A stretch of 27,618 nucleotides of DNA from contig SFIE01000020.1 in assembly GCA_004555405.1 (NCBI GenBank), forward strand, positions 1 through 27,618, written 5' to 3'. Source of the DNA: Subdoligranulum sp. Lineage in GTDB: Bacteria > Bacillota > Clostridia > Oscillospirales > Ruminococcaceae. The position numbers and the translations under genes were made by a program. The first letter of the stretch is position 1. Each line of letters opens with the position of its first letter. The notes beneath the pieces are model-generated. The model was not told the DNA's origin and did no database searches. It worked only from the letters and a program-made list of their open reading frames with translations. Below are positions 7,336-15,589 of the stretch, piece after piece.

Positions 7336-8055
7336 TTATTCGGCCAGCGAAAGCGCGATCTTCATCATGTTGGTAAAGCTGTTCTGGCGCTGTTCGGCAG
7401 TGGTTTTTTCGGGGGAAACAAAGCTATCGGAGATGGTGAGCAGGCACGCTGCCTTTTTGCCCAGCACACGGGCGTTGTGGAACAGCGCAAAGCTTTCCAT
7501 TTCCACAGCCAGACATCCGCGCTCATCGCGCAGTTTTTCCCAGTAAGTGGGCGTTTCATCGCTGGGCTGGCGATAAAACACATCGCTGGAATGAATTGCG
7601 CCTTCGATCATGGGAATGCCCAGCTCTTTTGCGCCCTGGCGCAGCTTGGCGCACAGCTCTTCGCTGGGGAAGGTTTCATCGCCTTCATAGCCGCTTTGCA
7701 CCTTGGCATAGCTGCTTTCCGAAACAGCGCTGGTGGCCAGCACCACATCAAACAGCTTTGCCTTTTCGGTATAGCTGCCGGCGCTGCCGATGCGAATGAT
7801 ATTTTCCACGCCGTATTCGTGATACAGCTCATACGAATAAATGCCGATGGAGGGCATTCCCATGCCGCTGCCCATCACGCTGATGGGTTTGCCGTGGTAT
7901 GTGCCGGTAAAGCCGTACATACCGCGCACACCGGTTACTTTGCGGGGATTTTCTAAAAAAGTATTGGCAATGAATTCTGCACGCAGCGGATCGCCGGGCA
8001 TCAGAACGGTTTTGGCAAAATCGCCCTTTTGGGCATTGTTATGCGGGGTGGGCAC
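7336..8055 (-). CDS. deoD: Purine nucleoside phosphorylase, DeoD type
   Basis: This 239-residue hexameric-type phosphorylase splits purine (deoxy)nucleosides with phosphate into the free base and (deoxy)ribose 1-phosphate. The family signatures are VLMPGDPLRAEFIA, GSGMGMPSIGIYSYEL with the phosphate-binding Arg in NIIRIGSAGS, VEMESFALF (ribose contact) and the catalytic Asp in TISDSFVSPE. The start is GTG at 8055, with GAGGAGAG eight bases upstream; the longer frame to 8205 runs through the promoter and encodes nothing family-like. First gene of a two-gene unit with cdd. Its product feeds the phosphopentomutase encoded at 11963. Confidence 0.95.
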   Translation of the reverse strand: MPTPHNNAQKGDFAKTVLMPGDPLRAEFIANTFLENPRKVTGVRGMYGFTGTYHGKPISVMGSGMGMPSIGIYSYELYHEYGVENIIRIGSAGSYTEKAKLFDVVLATSAVSESSYAKVQSGYEGDETFPSEELCAKLRQGAKELGIPMIEGAIHSSDVFYRQPSDETPTYWEKLRDERGCLAVEMESFALFHNARVLGKKAACLLTISDSFVSPEKTTAEQRQNSFTNMMKIALSLAE

Positions 8056-8095
8056 AGTTACATCTCTCCTCTTTGATGGTTTGAAATTTATTATC

Positions 8096-8124
8096 AGTAT
8101 AGCACAATATATCGATTTTGAAAA
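8096..8124 (-). promoter_or_regulatory. Promoter of deoD-cdd
   Basis: On the minus strand, TATACT (8096-8101) has TTTTCA (8119-8124) 17 bases upstream. The -35 box is weak and the -10 is good. It lies about 40 bases upstream of the GTG start. Confidence 0.55.
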
Positions 8125-8145
8125 GCGATACTTCCCTGCCCGGGG

Positions 8146-8175
8146 TTTCCACAAAGCCCCTGTTTGTGATACACT
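8146..8175 (+). promoter_or_regulatory. Possible promoter of the radical SAM / membrane protein unit
   Basis: TTTCCA (8146-8151) and TACACT (8170-8175) are spaced by 18 bases, with TGTGA before the -10. It is divergent from the deoD promoter. Both boxes are degenerate, so this is tentative. Confidence 0.35.
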
Positions 8176-8237
8176 GAATGCAGTGCCTCGTGAAAAACGG
8201 CACATGGCAAACCATTACCCATTCGGAGGGATTTTTT

Positions 8238-9137
8238 ATGATTTCTGTTTCTGTTCCGGCCAGATGCACCCTTTGCCCGCGCAAATGCGGGGTGAACCGC
8301 ACACAGGCAGCCGGATTTTGCGGTGCGGGGCCCGCACTGCGTGTGGCCCGCGCCGCCCTGCATCCGTGGGAAGAGCCCTGCATCAGCGGCACGCGCGGCA
8401 GCGGCACGGTGTTTTTTTCGGGGTGCAGCCTGCAGTGCTGCTACTGCCAGAATTATCCCATCAGCGCCGAGGGTTTCGGCAAGGATATCACGCCCCAGCG
8501 GCTGAGCGATATCTTTTTACACCTGCAGCAGCAGGGCGCACACAACATCAATCTGGTCACCCCCACGCAGTGGCTGCCGTGGATCCTGCCTGCGCTGCAG
8601 GATGCCCGCAGCCGGGGGCTGCAGATTCCCATCGTGTACAACACCGGCGGCTATGAAACCCTTGAAACCGTGCAGGCTCTGCGCGATGTGGTGGATATCT
8701 GGCTGGCGGATGTAAAATATGTGTCGGGTTCGCTTTCGGCAGAGCTGAGCGGTGCGCCGGATTATTTTTCCGTGTGCGAAAAGGCGGTGCAGGCTATGAT
8801 CCACGCCGTGCCAAAGCCGGTATTGGATGAAAACGGCCTCATGCAAAAGGGCGTGATCCTGCGGCATCTGGCACTGCCCGGCCATACCGATGACAGCTTT
8901 GCCGTGCTGGACTGGATGGCCACCCTGCCCGCAGGCAGCTTTTTGCTGAGCCTGATGAGCCAGTATACACCCTTTTATAAAGGTGCCGAGCATGGCCTTG
9001 GGCGGCGCATCACCACATACGAATACCGCAAGGTGGTGCAGCACGCGCTGAGCCTGGGGCTGGATACCGGCTTTATGCAGGAAAAAAGCAGCGCGCGTGA
9101 GGAATACACGCCGCCGTTTGATCTGGAGGGCGTATAA
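8238..9137 (+). CDS. Radical SAM protein, PflA-like COG1313 family
   Basis: This is a 299-residue radical S-adenosylmethionine protein. The [4Fe-4S] motif C-x3-C-x2-C is at residues 64-71 (CSLQCCYC), followed by QNYPIS. The N-terminus carries a further Cys set (CTLCPRKCGVNR at 10-21 and GFCG near 28), typical of the COG1313 'PflX' branch rather than true pyruvate formate-lyase activases. Other family features are LVTPTQWLPWI, VYNTGGYE, DIWLADVKY and ILRHLALPGH. The branch is related to AmrS of the AMMECR1/Memo group, but neither partner is present here. The substrate is unknown. ATG at 8238 has GGAGGG upstream. The stop codon directly abuts the ATG of the next gene, so the two are translated together. 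Confidence 0.88.
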   Translation: MISVSVPARCTLCPRKCGVNRTQAAGFCGAGPALRVARAALHPWEEPCISGTRGSGTVFFSGCSLQCCYCQNYPISAEGFGKDITPQRLSDIFLHLQQQGAHNINLVTPTQWLPWILPALQDARSRGLQIPIVYNTGGYETLETVQALRDVVDIWLADVKYVSGSLSAELSGAPDYFSVCEKAVQAMIHAVPKPVLDENGLMQKGVILRHLALPGHTDDSFAVLDWMATLPAGSFLLSLMSQYTPFYKGAEHGLGRRITTYEYRKVVQHALSLGLDTGFMQEKSSAREEYTPPFDLEGV

Positions 9138-11036
9138 ATGGCCTTGCCTGCTGCCATCCTGTATCTGGCGCTGTTTATTGTGTGCGGCTGTGCGCTGGCC
9201 CGGCTTTGCCTTTGCCGGGCCGGTGTTTCCGCCTCGGCCATGGCGGTGGCGGGGCTGGGCTGTGCGTTCGGCACGGCGCTTCTGGCCATGCTGCCCGCCG
9301 CACTGGCACTTTTGCTGGGCTTTCGGCTGCCCGCCGCGCTGCTGGCCGGGGCGCTGGCGCTGCTTTTCACGGCAGGGGCGCTTTGGGCCGGGCGCAGCCG
9401 CACATGGCGGGTGCAGGCGTGCCCGCGCCGTGAGCTTTTGCTGTTCTGGCTATGCGTGCTGCCGTTTTCGGCACTGACCGCATGGCTGCTGCACACCCAC
9501 ATTCTGTGCCCGGCTGGCGGCGCACTGTGGACGGGGCAAAGCGGCTACGGCGATCTGCCCATGCACCTTGCCTTTATCAAAAGCATTGCGGTGCAGGGCA
9601 CTTTTCCGCCCGGCTATCCCCTGCTGGCCGGGCAAACCGGCTTTGGCTATCCGTTTTTATGCGAAAGCGTAAGCAGCGTGTTTCTGCTGTTCGGCACATC
9701 GCTGCGCGCCGCCTATCTTTTGCCGGAACTCCCGGCGTTCTTTTCCGTTTACAGCCTGTTTTGGCTGCTGGCAAGGCGAGCTTTGGGCTGCGGCGGCAAG
9801 GCATCGCTGGCCTTTTGGCTGTTTTTCTGCGGCAGCGGATTCGGCTTTTTGTATTTTTGCGGCAGCCGTGAGGATTTTTTAAGCATTTTTCACGGCTACT
9901 ACACCACGCCCACCAACTATGTGCAAAAAAATATCCGCTGGGTGAACCCCTTGGCCGATCTTTTGCTTCCCCAGCGCGCCACGCTGTTTGGCTGGGCGCT
10001 TTTGCTGGGCTGCCTGTATTTGCTGTGGCTGTTCGCTTTTGAGGGCCGCACACGCCTTTGGCCCGCTGTGGGGCTGCTGGCAGGCAGCCTGCCCCTTGTA
10101 CACACCCACAGCTTTCTGGCGCTGGTAATGCTGTGCGCCGTATGGTTTTGCACCGCGCTTTTTTCTGCGCGCAGAAGCCGTACAGCTCTTTGGCAGGCGG
10201 CAAAGCCATGGCTTTTGCTGGCGCTGCTGGCCGGGGCGCTGGCACTGCCGCAGCTGTTCGGCGTGATCTTCAGGCAAACCTCCACCGGGCAGAATTTTTT
10301 GCGCCTGCACTGGAACTGGGCCAACGAGGGCGATGGATATTTTTGGTTTTACTGCAAAAACATTGGGCTGGTGTATCTTTTGCTGCTGCCCGCCTTTTTG
10401 CATGCAAAGGCTGCTGTGCGCCGGTTTTACGCCGGTGGACTGCTGATCCTTGCGGTTTCCGAATGCGTTTTGTTCCAGCCGAACCCTTACGACAACAATA
10501 AGCTTTTGTTTGTATGGCACATGCTGGGCTGCATTTTGACCGCCGGATTTCTGACCGACCTGCTTTCGGCCCTTCGCTGCCGCCCGCTGCGCATAGCGGC
10601 GGGGGCGCTGGCCGTGTGGCTGGGCACCTTTGGCAGTATGCTCACCTTAGGGCGCGAAGCCATAAGCCGGTATCAGCTTTTCAGCCCCGAATGTGTGGCC
10701 GCCGCTGCCTATATTGATGAAAACGCTTCTCCCGAAGCACTTTTCTGCACCGGCACCCAGCATTTGAACCCCGCGGCATCCTTGGCCGGGCGAAAGATTC
10801 TGTGCGGCAGCAGCCTGTATGTATATTATCACGGAATGCACTATGCCGAGCAGGAAAACACCGTGCGTATGCTGTACGAGCAGCCCAGTGAATCGCTGCT
10901 GGCAGAATGGGGCGTAGACTATGTGGTGTTTTCCGATTGGGAGCGCAGCAGTTATGCCGCACAGGAAAGCTTTTATCAGACCCGTTACCCTGTGTGGTAT
11001 CAAAACAGCCGCTATGTGATCTACCGCATTTCTTAG
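9138..11036 (+). CDS. Large polytopic membrane protein, GT-C glycosyltransferase-like
   Basis: This is a 632-residue integral membrane protein. Four hydrophobic helices lie in the first 115 residues. An extracytoplasmic loop with acidic and aromatic residues follows (TGQSGYGDLPMHLAFIKS, about 130-150). Many more helices extend to about 500. A soluble C-terminal part of about 115 residues (from SRYQLFSPECVAAAAYI to YVIYRIS) would lie outside the membrane. An Asp in the first outer loop, multiple helices and a C-terminal outer domain are the plan of GT-C glycosyltransferases that use lipid-linked sugars. I cannot assign a named family, so function is inferred from architecture only. It begins immediately after the TAA of the radical SAM gene and ends before a strong terminator. 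A smaller protein of similar plan is encoded at 23656. Confidence 0.75.
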   Translation: MALPAAILYLALFIVCGCALARLCLCRAGVSASAMAVAGLGCAFGTALLAMLPAALALLLGFRLPAALLAGALALLFTAGALWAGRSRTWRVQACPRRELLLFWLCVLPFSALTAWLLHTHILCPAGGALWTGQSGYGDLPMHLAFIKSIAVQGTFPPGYPLLAGQTGFGYPFLCESVSSVFLLFGTSLRAAYLLPELPAFFSVYSLFWLLARRALGCGGKASLAFWLFFCGSGFGFLYFCGSREDFLSIFHGYYTTPTNYVQKNIRWVNPLADLLLPQRATLFGWALLLGCLYLLWLFAFEGRTRLWPAVGLLAGSLPLVHTHSFLALVMLCAVWFCTALFSARRSRTALWQAAKPWLLLALLAGALALPQLFGVIFRQTSTGQNFLRLHWNWANEGDGYFWFYCKNIGLVYLLLLPAFLHAKAAVRRFYAGGLLILAVSECVLFQPNPYDNNKLLFVWHMLGCILTAGFLTDLLSALRCRPLRIAAGALAVWLGTFGSMLTLGREAISRYQLFSPECVAAAAYIDENASPEALFCTGTQHLNPAASLAGRKILCGSSLYVYYHGMHYAEQENTVRMLYEQPSESLLAEWGVDYVVFSDWERSSYAAQESFYQTRYPVWYQNSRYVIYRIS

Positions 11037-11076
11037 CCCTTGCGGCGGCTGCGAAAGCTACAATCGAATAAAATCA

Positions 11077-11125
11077 GAACCCCCGCCGGGAGCACTTTTG
11101 TGCCACACGCTCCCGGCGGGGGTTC
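11077..11125. terminator. Bidirectional terminator between convergent genes
   Basis: GAACCCCCGCCGGGAGC and GCTCCCGGCGGGGGTTC are perfect 17-base arms around a 15-base loop. On the plus strand they are followed by TTTTGGTTTTTA and on the minus strand by TGATTTTAT. It serves the membrane protein gene (plus) and the ydcF-like gene (minus). Confidence 0.93.
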
Positions 11126-11134
11126 TTTTGGTTT

Positions 11135-11959
11135 TTATCGGTAATAAAACAGGCTTTTTCCGGCACTCAGTATGCCCACCAGCGGGTGCAGAAAGCCCGT
11201 GCGGCTGGAGCGGAACAGCCAGTAATACACCAGCGCCGCCACCTCGCGCAGATAGCACGGAATGATGGCCGTAAAGGGGGTAGGCGCCGCCAGCGCCGTC
11301 ACCTTGGCAAAGCCCGCCATGGCGGCGTATTGCTTGGCACGGTAGCAGTGAAAATCATTGGTCACCAGCAGGATCGGCTCCTCTGCGCGCAGGCCCGCCT
11401 GTTCCATAAGCTGGCGGGAAAAGGCAAAGTTTTCTTCGGTAGAGGTGCTTTTTTCCTCGCTGATGATCTGCTGCTCCGGCACGCCCTGGGCAACGAGATA
11501 ATCCCGCATGGCTGCCCCCTCGGGCCGAAGCTCATTGCGGCCCTGCCCGCCCGTGACAACAATGGTCAGATCGGGATTTTCGCAATAATAGGCATAGGCC
11601 TTATCCAGCCGCTCGCGCAGAAGCCGGCTGGGGCGATCCCCGCGCAGCCCTGCGCCCAGTACCACCACGGCTTTTTCCTGCCCGGTGGGGGCGCAGCCAT
11701 AGGCATTCCACAAAATAAAGCCCAGCACAAACGCCGCAAAGGCAGCGCCCAGCCCCAGAATCCCCAGCGTGATGTGCCCGGGCAGCGTGGCAAAAAACCG
11801 ATCAAGCTGCGCATAAAACACGGCTCTTGCCAGCACTGCCAGCGTGAGCAGATACAGCGCCAGTGTGCCGAAATTCAGGCTGCTGTGCGTAAGATTAAAT
11901 CCGCTGTAAACAGACAGCGCACCTGCCAGCAGGCAGAAAAACAGTTGTTTATGCTCCAT
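11135..11959 (-). CDS. YdcF/SanA-like DUF218 membrane protein
   Basis: This 274-residue protein has four predicted N-terminal membrane helices (roughly 5-90) followed by a DUF218 (PF02698) domain. The conserved motifs are all present: VVVLGAGLRGDRPSRLLRERL, VVTGGQGRNE, EEKSTSTEENFAFS and LLVTNDFHCYRA. Family members (YdcF, SanA, ElyC) act at the envelope; ElyC affects lipid-carrier and peptidoglycan metabolism and YdcF binds SAM, but the reaction is not established. The start lies three bases after the deoB stop codon, so it is read from the deoB promoter. A terminator follows 10 bases after its stop. Confidence 0.88.
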   Translation of the reverse strand: MEHKQLFFCLLAGALSVYSGFNLTHSSLNFGTLALYLLTLAVLARAVFYAQLDRFFATLPGHITLGILGLGAAFAAFVLGFILWNAYGCAPTGQEKAVVVLGAGLRGDRPSRLLRERLDKAYAYYCENPDLTIVVTGGQGRNELRPEGAAMRDYLVAQGVPEQQIISEEKSTSTEENFAFSRQLMEQAGLRAEEPILLVTNDFHCYRAKQYAAMAGFAKVTALAAPTPFTAIIPCYLREVAALVYYWLFRSSRTGFLHPLVGILSAGKSLFYYR

Positions 11960-11962
11960 GAT

Positions 11963-13138
11963 TTATCGTTTTACTTCGTTCCAAACACTTTTGCCGTCCA
12001 ACTGGGCACAAATGCCCAGGGCATCGCACACGGTGTTTGCGATCGTGCCAAAGCCAAGGCGGGTGCCCAGGTCAACACCGGGCTGTACGCCCTGCCCGTA
12101 GATGAGATACGGCACATATTCGCGGGTGTGGTCGGTGGTTTTCAGATACGAAGGGTCACAGCCATGGTCGGCGGTGATCATCAGCACATCCTCCGGCTGC
12201 ATTCCGGCCATAAATTCAGGCAGAAAGCTGTCAAACTCGGCGGTGGCGGCCGCATAGCCGGGCACATTGCGGCGATGGCCGTACAGCATATCAAAATCCA
12301 CCAGATTCACAAAGGCAAGGCCCGTGAAATCACGGTCCAGCAGCTGCCTGGTCACGCGCAGGCCATCGGTGTTGCCGCTGGTGCGAATGGTCTCGGTAAC
12401 GCCCTGCCCCGCAAAAATATCATGGATCTTGCCCACCGCAATCACCTGCCGGCCTGCTGCCGAAATGGCATCCAGCATGGTGGCACGGGGCGGCTGCAGC
12501 GAATAATCGTGGCGGCGGGGGGTGCGCTGAAAGTTTGCAGCGCAGTCGCCCTCAAACGGGCGGGCGATCACGCGGCCCACGCCCACATCGCCCTTGAGCA
12601 GCTCCCGCGCCTTGGCGCAGATATCATACAGCTCGTCGATCGGCACCACCGCTTCGTTTGCGGCGATCTGAAACACACTGTCGGCGCTGGTATACACGAT
12701 CACCTTGCCGGTTTTCATGCTTTCCTCGCCGTAATCCCGGATCACATCGGTGCCGGAATAGGGCTTGTTGCACAAAACGCCGCGCCCTGTCACACGGGTA
12801 AATTCCTCCAGCAGCTCCTGGGGAAAGCCGTTCGGAAAGGTGGGCAGCGGCTTGGGGCTTTCCACGCCCGCGATCTCCCAGTGGCCAATGGTGGTATCCT
12901 TGCCCATGCTGGCTTCCTGCAAGCGGGCAAAGCTGCCGACAGGCGCTTCTTCGCGCTGGCCGCAGCTTACGCCCTCGATATTAAAAAGGCCCAGCTTTCG
13001 CAGGGTGTCTGCTTTAAAATGAGAGTCCTTTGCAATGGCGGCCAGGGTATTGGTGCCCGCATCGCCAAATTGCCCGGCATCCGGTTCTGCGCCGATGCCA
13101 AAGCTGTCCAGCACGATCAAAAACACTCTTTTTGCCAT
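11963..13138 (-). CDS. deoB: Phosphopentomutase
   Basis: This 391-residue enzyme interconverts (deoxy)ribose 1-phosphate and 5-phosphate, linking DeoD products to the pentose phosphate and deoxyribose aldolase pathways. It belongs to the alkaline phosphatase superfamily. Metal and active-site motifs are visible: FLIVLDSFGIGAEPDA at the N-terminus, the phospho-Thr site GKDTTIGHWE near 90, and VDFDMLYGHRRN and ITADHGCDPS in the C-terminal half. Length is normal. AAAAAGGAG precedes the ATG at 13138. It has its own promoter with an overlapping palindrome and is followed by the ydcF-like gene. Confidence 0.97.
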   Translation of the reverse strand: MAKRVFLIVLDSFGIGAEPDAGQFGDAGTNTLAAIAKDSHFKADTLRKLGLFNIEGVSCGQREEAPVGSFARLQEASMGKDTTIGHWEIAGVESPKPLPTFPNGFPQELLEEFTRVTGRGVLCNKPYSGTDVIRDYGEESMKTGKVIVYTSADSVFQIAANEAVVPIDELYDICAKARELLKGDVGVGRVIARPFEGDCAANFQRTPRRHDYSLQPPRATMLDAISAAGRQVIAVGKIHDIFAGQGVTETIRTSGNTDGLRVTRQLLDRDFTGLAFVNLVDFDMLYGHRRNVPGYAAATAEFDSFLPEFMAGMQPEDVLMITADHGCDPSYLKTTDHTREYVPYLIYGQGVQPGVDLGTRLGFGTIANTVCDALGICAQLDGKSVWNEVKR

Positions 13139-13164
13139 AAATACACGCTCCTTTTTTATTTTTT

Positions 13165-13193
13165 ATCATACCGCCGATTTGTGAACAAATCAA
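13165..13193 (-). promoter_or_regulatory. Promoter of deoB-ydcF
   Basis: On the minus strand, TTGATT (13188-13193) is followed after 17 bases by TATGAT (13165-13170), about 27 bases upstream of the deoB start. It overlaps the last codons of metH. Confidence 0.7.
13176..13191. promoter_or_regulatory. Palindrome within the deoB promoter (operator candidate)
   Basis: GATTTGT-GA-ACAAATC is a perfect 16-bp inverted repeat lying in the spacer and across the -35 box. Binding here would block transcription. The regulator is unknown; a deoxynucleoside-responsive repressor would fit the downstream gene. Confidence 0.55.
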
Positions 13194-15589
13194 TTCACGC
13201 CAAACAGCTTTTTGGCAATGTCTGCGCTGCGCTTGGCATCCTTGGCATAATAGTCTGCGCCGATCATCTCGGCGTATTCGGGGGTAAGCACCGCGCCGCC
13301 CACCATCACCTTGCAGGCAAGGCCGCTTTCATGCAGGGCGCGAATGGTTTCCTCCATGCTTTTCACGGTGGTGGTCATCAGTGCCGAAAGCCCCACCAGC
13401 GGTGCGCCGCTTTCGCGCACCGCCTGCACAACGGCCTCGGGCGGCACATCACGGCCAAGATCCAGCACGGTAAAGCCGTAGTTTTCCAGAATGACCTTAA
13501 CGATATTTTTGCCGATATCGTGAATATCGCCCTTCACCGTTGCCAAAACGATCTTGCCCTTGCTCTCGCTGGCCGAGCCCTCGGCGGCAATGGCATCCTT
13601 AACCGCCTCAAAGGCGCTTTGGGCGGCGGCGGCGCTTTGCAGCAGCTGCGGCAAAAACACCTTTCCGGCTTCAAAGCCTTCGCCCACACGGTCCAGCGCC
13701 GGGATCAGATGCCCGTCCACCACCTCCAGCGGCTGCATGGTTTTGAGCATTTCGGCGGCGGCGGCCTTGGCCTCGGACTTTAAGCCCTTTTCAATGGCAG
13801 CCCCCAAGCTGCCCCCCGCCGCAGCCTGCACCGCCGGGGCGGCTGCACCGGCCGCCTGCAGCGTACTGACGGTGGTCATGCCCGCATAGGCATTCACATA
13901 ATCCATGCTTTTGGCATCCCGGTTCGTAAGCACGCGGAATGCCGCCCGGGCGGCCATCATTTCGCTGCTGGAGGGGTTGATGATGGCAAGATCCAGCCCT
14001 TCGTACATGGCCAGCGTAAAGAACGCCGTGTTCAGATAGGTGCGGCAGGGCAAACCGAAGCTGATGTTGGAAACGCCCAGCACCGTGCGCACCCCCAGCT
14101 GCTGCTTGCACATACGAATGGCCTTCAGCGTTTCCACCACAGCCTCCTGCTGGGCGCTGGCCGTCAGGGTGAGGCAGTCGATATAAATATCCTCCCGCGG
14201 GATTCCGGCGGCCAGGGCAGCCTCGGTGATGCGCCTGGCAATGGCAAAGCGCCCCTCGGCCTTGGGCGGAATGCCGCTTTGGTCCAGCGTAAGGCCCACT
14301 ACGGCAGCGCCGTATTTTTTGCAAAGCGGCAGAATATTGCGCAAAACGCTTTCTTCGCCGTTCACCGAATTCACGATGGGCTTGCCGTTGTAGGCGCGCA
14401 GACCCCTTTCAAGCGCGGCGGGATTGCTGGAATCCAGCTGCAACGGCAGATCCACCACGCTTTGCAGCGCTTTCACGGTTTGCTCCATCAGGCTGGGCTC
14501 ATCAATATCCGGCAGGCCCACATTCACATCCAGCACCTGTGCGCCGCGGCTTTCCTGATCCACGGCCTGCGCCAGAATATAATCCATATCGCGCTCCCGC
14601 AGGGCCTGCTGAAAGCGCTTTTTGCCCGTGGGATTGATGCGCTCGCCCACCACGGTGACATCGCACACATCCACGGTTTTCACGGGGGTACACAGCAGGC
14701 TGCGCTGCAAAGGCTTAGTATCCTGCGGGGCCTTGCCCTTGGTGATCTGTGCCAGATAGCCAATGTACTGCGGCGTTGTGCCGCAGCAGCCGCCCAGCAT
14801 GCAAATGCCCAGCGGCAGATACTGCGCCATGGCATCGCGGAACATTTCGGGGGTGATATCATAGCCCGAGCCATCGGCCCGGGGCAGGCCCGCGTTCGGC
14901 TTGACAAACACCGGGAAATTTTTCGGCACGCTTTGGCAAAGGCGCTGGGCCAGCGGAAGGATCTCCACCGGGCCAAGGCTGCAGTTGATGCCCACGGCAT
15001 CCGCGCCAAGGCCCACGGCGGTGGCGGCAAAGCTTTCCACGGTGCAGCCCGTAAAGCTGCGGCCGTTTTGCTCAAAGCTCATGGAAACCATCACCGGCAG
15101 GGTGCTGTTTTCCTTTGCGGCCAAAATAGCCGCTTTTACTTCATACAGATCGGTCATGGTTTCCACCACGATCACATCGGCCTGTGCGCCCGCGATCACG
15201 ATCTCCTGAAAGCAGCGGTAGGCATCCTCAAATTTCAGTGTGCCCGCAGGCTCCAACAGCTCTCCCAAAGGGCCCACATCCAGCGCCACCAGCGCGCCCG
15301 TGCCCTGCACGGCCCTGCGCGCGCAGGCAAGCGAAGCCGAGATTACCTCGGCCACACTATAGCCGCTGCCCTCCAGCTTTTTGGCCGAGGCGCCAAAGGT
15401 GTTGGCGTATACGATATCCGCACCGGCCTGCACATACTCGCGGTGGATTCCGGTAAGCATTTCCGGCTCGGTAATGCTTAAAAGCTCGGGCCTTGCGCCC
15501 AATTTCAGCCCCCTGGCCTGCAGCATGGTGCCCATGCCGCCATCCAAAAGCACATATTTATCACGGGTAAAAAGATCATTCCTGTTCAC
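13190..15589 (-). CDS. metH: Cobalamin-dependent methionine synthase (without reactivation domain)
   Basis: This 799-residue enzyme transfers the methyl group of 5-methyl-THF to homocysteine through B12. The domain order is as follows. The homocysteine/zinc barrel (about 1-285) has zinc-ligand segments GINCSLGP and LGGCCGTTP. The pterin-binding barrel (about 300-560) has TVVGERINPTGKKR, VLDVNVGLPDIDE and QLDSSNP. An Ala-rich linker comes next, then the four-helix cap and a B12-binding Rossmann domain with GDIHDIGKNI (the D-x-H-x-x-G cobalt ligand motif, near 675). It ends after that domain; the SAM-binding reactivation domain of E. coli MetH is absent and is encoded by the overlapping upstream gene. 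The start is GTG at 15589, with GGGGAG upstream, overlapping that gene by 14 bases. Transcribed after metF and the activation gene. Confidence 0.95.
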   Translation of the reverse strand: MNRNDLFTRDKYVLLDGGMGTMLQARGLKLGARPELLSITEPEMLTGIHREYVQAGADIVYANTFGASAKKLEGSGYSVAEVISASLACARRAVQGTGALVALDVGPLGELLEPAGTLKFEDAYRCFQEIVIAGAQADVIVVETMTDLYEVKAAILAAKENSTLPVMVSMSFEQNGRSFTGCTVESFAATAVGLGADAVGINCSLGPVEILPLAQRLCQSVPKNFPVFVKPNAGLPRADGSGYDITPEMFRDAMAQYLPLGICMLGGCCGTTPQYIGYLAQITKGKAPQDTKPLQRSLLCTPVKTVDVCDVTVVGERINPTGKKRFQQALRERDMDYILAQAVDQESRGAQVLDVNVGLPDIDEPSLMEQTVKALQSVVDLPLQLDSSNPAALERGLRAYNGKPIVNSVNGEESVLRNILPLCKKYGAAVVGLTLDQSGIPPKAEGRFAIARRITEAALAAGIPREDIYIDCLTLTASAQQEAVVETLKAIRMCKQQLGVRTVLGVSNISFGLPCRTYLNTAFFTLAMYEGLDLAIINPSSSEMMAARAAFRVLTNRDAKSMDYVNAYAGMTTVSTLQAAGAAAPAVQAAAGGSLGAAIEKGLKSEAKAAAAEMLKTMQPLEVVDGHLIPALDRVGEGFEAGKVFLPQLLQSAAAAQSAFEAVKDAIAAEGSASESKGKIVLATVKGDIHDIGKNIVKVILENYGFTVLDLGRDVPPEAVVQAVRESGAPLVGLSALMTTTVKSMEETIRALHESGLACKVMVGGAVLTPEYAEMIGADYYAKDAKRSADIAKKLFGVN

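Noticed and set aside
5330..7956. Two long plus-strand open frames opposite the lipoprotein, cdd and deoD genes
   Set aside because: They are antisense to recognised genes and run through promoters and terminators; there is no family similarity.
13176..13191. Rex operator at the deoB palindrome
   Set aside because: Rex sites are longer (TTGTGAA or TTGTTAA half-sites with a wider spacer); this palindrome matches only in part.
11186..13783. Very long open frame on the plus strand opposite the ydcF-like gene and deoB
   Set aside because: It is antisense to well-recognised genes, with His/Gln/Ala-rich composition and no domain. Such frames arise from biased third positions in G+C-rich genes.
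13190..15589. Truncation or frameshift of metH, because the reactivation domain is missing
   Set aside because: The gene ends cleanly after the B12 domain and the missing domain is encoded by the overlapping upstream gene, a known clostridial arrangement.
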